A DNA stretch of 7,645 nt, from positions 343-7,987 of the forward strand of contig DNCF01000421.1 of the NCBI GenBank assembly GCA_003484545.1, read 5' to 3'. Positions within the stretch are counted from its first letter, which is position 1; each line of letters starts with the position of its first letter. This DNA comes from Massilia sp. (GTDB lineage Bacteria > Pseudomonadota > Gammaproteobacteria > Burkholderiales > Burkholderiaceae_D). Below are positions 5,748 to 7,645 of the stretch, piece by piece. The notes beneath the pieces are model-generated. The model did not search any database. It worked only from the letters and a program-made list of their open reading frames with translations, and was not told where the DNA came from. The translations under genes and the position numbers were made by a program.

Positions 5748-6409
5748 TCATCGTCGAGGATGTCCACAAGCGTTACCGCACCGAGCACGGCCCGGGCAAA
5801 TGGGTGCTTAGCGGCGTGTCGTTCACGATTCCGAAGAACGTCAACGTCGGCCTGGTCGGACGCAACGGTGCCGGCAAGTCGACCCTGTTGCGACTGATCG
5901 GCGGCATCGACACGCCGAACCGTGGACGCATCGAGCGCCAGTGCCGCGTGTCCTGGCCGATGGGTTTCGGCGGCGGCCTCCAAGGTTCGCTCACCGGGCG
6001 TCAGAACGCCAAGTTCGTCTGCCGCATCCTTGGACACGAGCACGACATGGCCGAGCGCATCGCCTTCATGCAGGATTTCGCCGAGATCGGCTCCTCGTTC
6101 GACGAGCCGGTCAAGACCTATTCGTCCGGCATGAAGTCGCGCCTGCAGTTCGCGATGTCGCTGGCTTTCGACTTCGACGTGTACATCTCCGACGAGGTGA
6201 CCTCGACGGGTGACGCAGCCTTTCGCAGCAAGGCCAACAAGGCTTTCAGGGATCTGACGGATCGCGCGGGCCTGATCATGGTGTCGCACAGCGACAGTAC
6301 GCTGCGCGAGTTCTGCAGTGCCGGCATCTGGCTGCACGAGGGGCAGGCTCACTGGTTCGACGATATCGAAGATGCGTTGAAACACTATATGGAAAGTATT
6401 GCAGTATGA
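5744..6409 (+). CDS. kpsT: Capsule polysaccharide ABC transporter ATPase (KpsT type)
   Basis: Cytoplasmic ATPase that powers polysaccharide export through KpsM. It has 221 aa against 224 in E. coli KpsT, with collinear similarity. Walker A is GRNGAGKST (39-47), the Q-loop Gln is Q80 in GGLQGSLTG, the signature is YSSGM (126-130), Walker B ends in SDE (149-151) with catalytic E151, the D-loop region is STGDAAF (154-160) and the switch His is H182 (MVSHS). The short KpsT-like C-terminus lacks the extra carbohydrate-binding domain of Wzt O-antigen ATPases, which favours capsule rather than O-antigen export. Ser149 directly before the Walker B Asp is less hydrophobic than the Ile in E. coli KpsT. 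The ATG overlaps the kpsM stop by 4 nt and has GGGTGG upstream, so coupled translation is likely; the reading frame is open further upstream but only inside kpsM. Confidence 0.94.
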   Translation: MIIVEDVHKRYRTEHGPGKWVLSGVSFTIPKNVNVGLVGRNGAGKSTLLRLIGGIDTPNRGRIERQCRVSWPMGFGGGLQGSLTGRQNAKFVCRILGHEHDMAERIAFMQDFAEIGSSFDEPVKTYSSGMKSRLQFAMSLAFDFDVYISDEVTSTGDAAFRSKANKAFRDLTDRAGLIMVSHSDSTLREFCSAGIWLHEGQAHWFDDIEDALKHYMESIAV

Positions 6410-7575
6410 ATGACCGTACCAACGAAGAGGCGCTGACTGTTGCGGCACCTGCGCGGCACAACCGCGCCAGACTGCCTGCGCGCCTGATGGGACGCCTGCG
6501 TCGCGTTGGCGTGCTTGGTATCGCCGGCGCCGCCTGTGCAGTCTCGGTTCTCTATTGGAGTGTGGTCGCCTCCGACCGCTACGTATCGCAGGCCAATGTG
6601 ATTGTCCAGCGCACGGACCTTGCCAGCGGCCAACCGACGGACCTCGGCTCGCTTCTGGGCGGGACGGGCGGCAGCCGCAGCGACGAACTCCTGCTGCGCA
6701 ACTACCTGCTGTCGATGGACATGCTCAGGAAGCTCGACAAGCAGCTGAACCTGCGTGCGCATTACAGCGACCGCGCGCGCGATCCGCTCTCGCGCATGTG
6801 GTCGAAAGACGCGCCGGACGAGTCGTTCCTGCAGTATTACCTGTCGCGCGTGAGCGTGGAACTCGACGAATACTCGGGCGTGCTCGTGATTAAGGCGCAA
6901 GGGTTCGACGCCCGCACCGCGCAGGCCATCACGACGCTGCTGGTGCGCGAAGGCGAGCACGCGATGAACGAGATGGCCCACCAGCTGGCACGCGAACAGG
7001 TCGCTTTCGTCGAGAAGCAGGTCGCGCAGAACGCCGAACGCTTCCAGCAGACACGCCAGGCAGTCGTCCGCTTCCAGAACGCGCATGGCCTGGTGTCGCC
7101 GCAAAGCCGTGCCGAGCAGCTCAACGGCGTGGTCGAGCGACTGAACGCCCAGCGCACCGAACTGCAGACCAGGCGCACCGCGCTGCTCGGCTACCTCGAG
7201 CCGCGCGCGGCCGGCGTGGTCGAGATCGACCTGCAGATCGAGGCCATCGACAAGCAGCTCGCGCAGGAACAGGCGCGCCTGACCTCCGCCAACGGCAAGG
7301 CCCTCAACAGCACGGTCGAGGAATACCAGCGCCTCGAAATGGAAGCCGGCTTTGCCAACGACGTCTACAAGACCGCGCTGGTAGCGCTGGAAAAGGGCAG
7401 GGTGGAAGCGACCCGCAACCTGAAGAAGGTGTCCGTGGTGCAGAGCCCGACCCTGCCGCAGCATGCGCTCGAACCGCGTCGCGGCTACAACATCATCGTC
7501 TCGGTGCTCGTCACCCTGCTGGTGGCCGGTGTCGTCCACCTGCTCGCGGCAATCATCCGTGACCACAAGGATTAA
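6406..7575 (+). CDS. kpsE: Capsule export inner-membrane adaptor/co-polymerase (KpsE/CtrB/BexC type, PCP-3)
   Basis: Inner-membrane protein with a large periplasmic domain that links the KpsMT transporter to the outer-membrane channel. At 389 aa it is close to E. coli KpsE (382 aa). A basic cytoplasmic N-terminus precedes transmembrane helix 1 (about 34-54), then a Wzz-like alpha/beta region (ASDRYVSQANVIVQR at 55-69; LLLRNYLLSMDML at 95-107), a long heptad-rich coiled-coil stretch (about 185-335), a proline-containing segment (SPTLPQHALEPRR, 347-359) and transmembrane helix 2 (about 362-384) with a short DHKD tail. The absence of a kinase domain separates it from Wzc-type PCP-2a proteins. 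The ATG overlaps the kpsT stop (ATGA), with GGAAAG 9 nt upstream. The order kpsM-kpsT-kpsE fits ABC-dependent capsule systems. Confidence 0.9.
   Translation: MNDRTNEEALTVAAPARHNRARLPARLMGRLRRVGVLGIAGAACAVSVLYWSVVASDRYVSQANVIVQRTDLASGQPTDLGSLLGGTGGSRSDELLLRNYLLSMDMLRKLDKQLNLRAHYSDRARDPLSRMWSKDAPDESFLQYYLSRVSVELDEYSGVLVIKAQGFDARTAQAITTLLVREGEHAMNEMAHQLAREQVAFVEKQVAQNAERFQQTRQAVVRFQNAHGLVSPQSRAEQLNGVVERLNAQRTELQTRRTALLGYLEPRAAGVVEIDLQIEAIDKQLAQEQARLTSANGKALNSTVEEYQRLEMEAGFANDVYKTALVALEKGRVEATRNLKKVSVVQSPTLPQHALEPRRGYNIIVSVLVTLLVAGVVHLLAAIIRDHKD
7567..7571 (+). promoter_or_regulatory. Ribosome binding site of the last, truncated gene
   Basis: AAGGA lies 7 nt before the ATG at 7579, within the last codons of kpsE. 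It is one of the best Shine-Dalgarno matches in the window and fixes the start of the truncated gene. Confidence 0.6.
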
Positions 7576-7578
7576 GCA

Positions 7579-7645
7579 ATGCTTCGTTTTGTTTTTCGTA
7601 TTTCCGCCGGCGGGCTGCTGGCCGCCAGCCTGGCCGCCAGCGCCG
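7579..7645 (+). CDS. Start of a secreted protein, probably the outer-membrane polysaccharide export protein (KpsD/Wza type), 3'-truncated
   Basis: Only 22 codons are visible: MLRFVFRISAGGLLAASLAA and onward. Basic residues followed by a hydrophobic Ala/Leu run are a Sec signal peptide start. The gene begins 3 nt after the kpsE stop and has its own AAGGA ribosome binding site, so it belongs to the same operon. In capsule clusters the outer-membrane export channel or its periplasmic partner (KpsD, CtrA, BexD, Wza) commonly lies next to kpsE, which is the basis for the suggested product. No mature sequence is visible, so another secreted protein of the locus is possible. Confidence 0.55.
   Translation, partial: MLRFVFRISAGGLLAASLAASA

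Noticed and set aside
6385..7566. A 393-residue open frame antisense to kpsE
   Set aside because: It shadows the strongly supported kpsE gene and its His/Arg-rich translation resembles no family.
1..7645. CRISPR arrays, tRNA or rRNA genes, insertion sequences, integrase or toxin-antitoxin genes
   Set aside because: No repeat-spacer arrays, cloverleaf sequences, terminal inverted repeats with transposases, or related proteins could be found.

Overview
The window looks like chromosomal DNA of a high-GC betaproteobacterium. Strong G/C at third codon positions, TACAAT-type -10 boxes and the styles of the proteins point towards Burkholderiales, perhaps an Oxalobacteraceae (Massilia/Duganella-like) organism. 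This placement is inference from general resemblance, not a database result.

Left part (1-3027): a 5'-truncated outer-membrane phospholipase A gene (pldA, + strand), then a complete fumarylacetoacetate hydrolase family gene (+). After these comes a complete minus-strand gene for a secreted protein I do not recognise. The last two genes converge with only 2 nt between their stop codons. An AT-rich intergenic stretch (about 2950-3200) separates this housekeeping-like block from what follows.

Right part (3317-7645): a polysaccharide assembly and export locus, all on the + strand. It opens with a membrane-embedded polyprenyl-phosphate sugar-1-phosphate transferase of the WecA/MraY family. A gap of about 490 bp follows, AT-rich in its first two-thirds, with repeated short motifs, a possible -10 box and two perfect 7-bp leader hairpins. 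Then come kpsM, kpsT and kpsE, joined by ATGA overlaps, and the first 22 codons of a secreted protein that is probably the outer-membrane export partner (KpsD/Wza type). KpsM and KpsT form the inner-membrane ABC transporter, KpsE is the periplasm-spanning co-polymerase/adaptor, and the truncated last gene would supply the outer-membrane channel. Together they would carry a capsule-like polysaccharide from cytoplasm to cell surface.

The most interesting points are the structured, repeat-rich region upstream of kpsM, the pairing of a WecA-like initiating enzyme with a Kps-type exporter, and the unrecognised secreted 410-residue protein.
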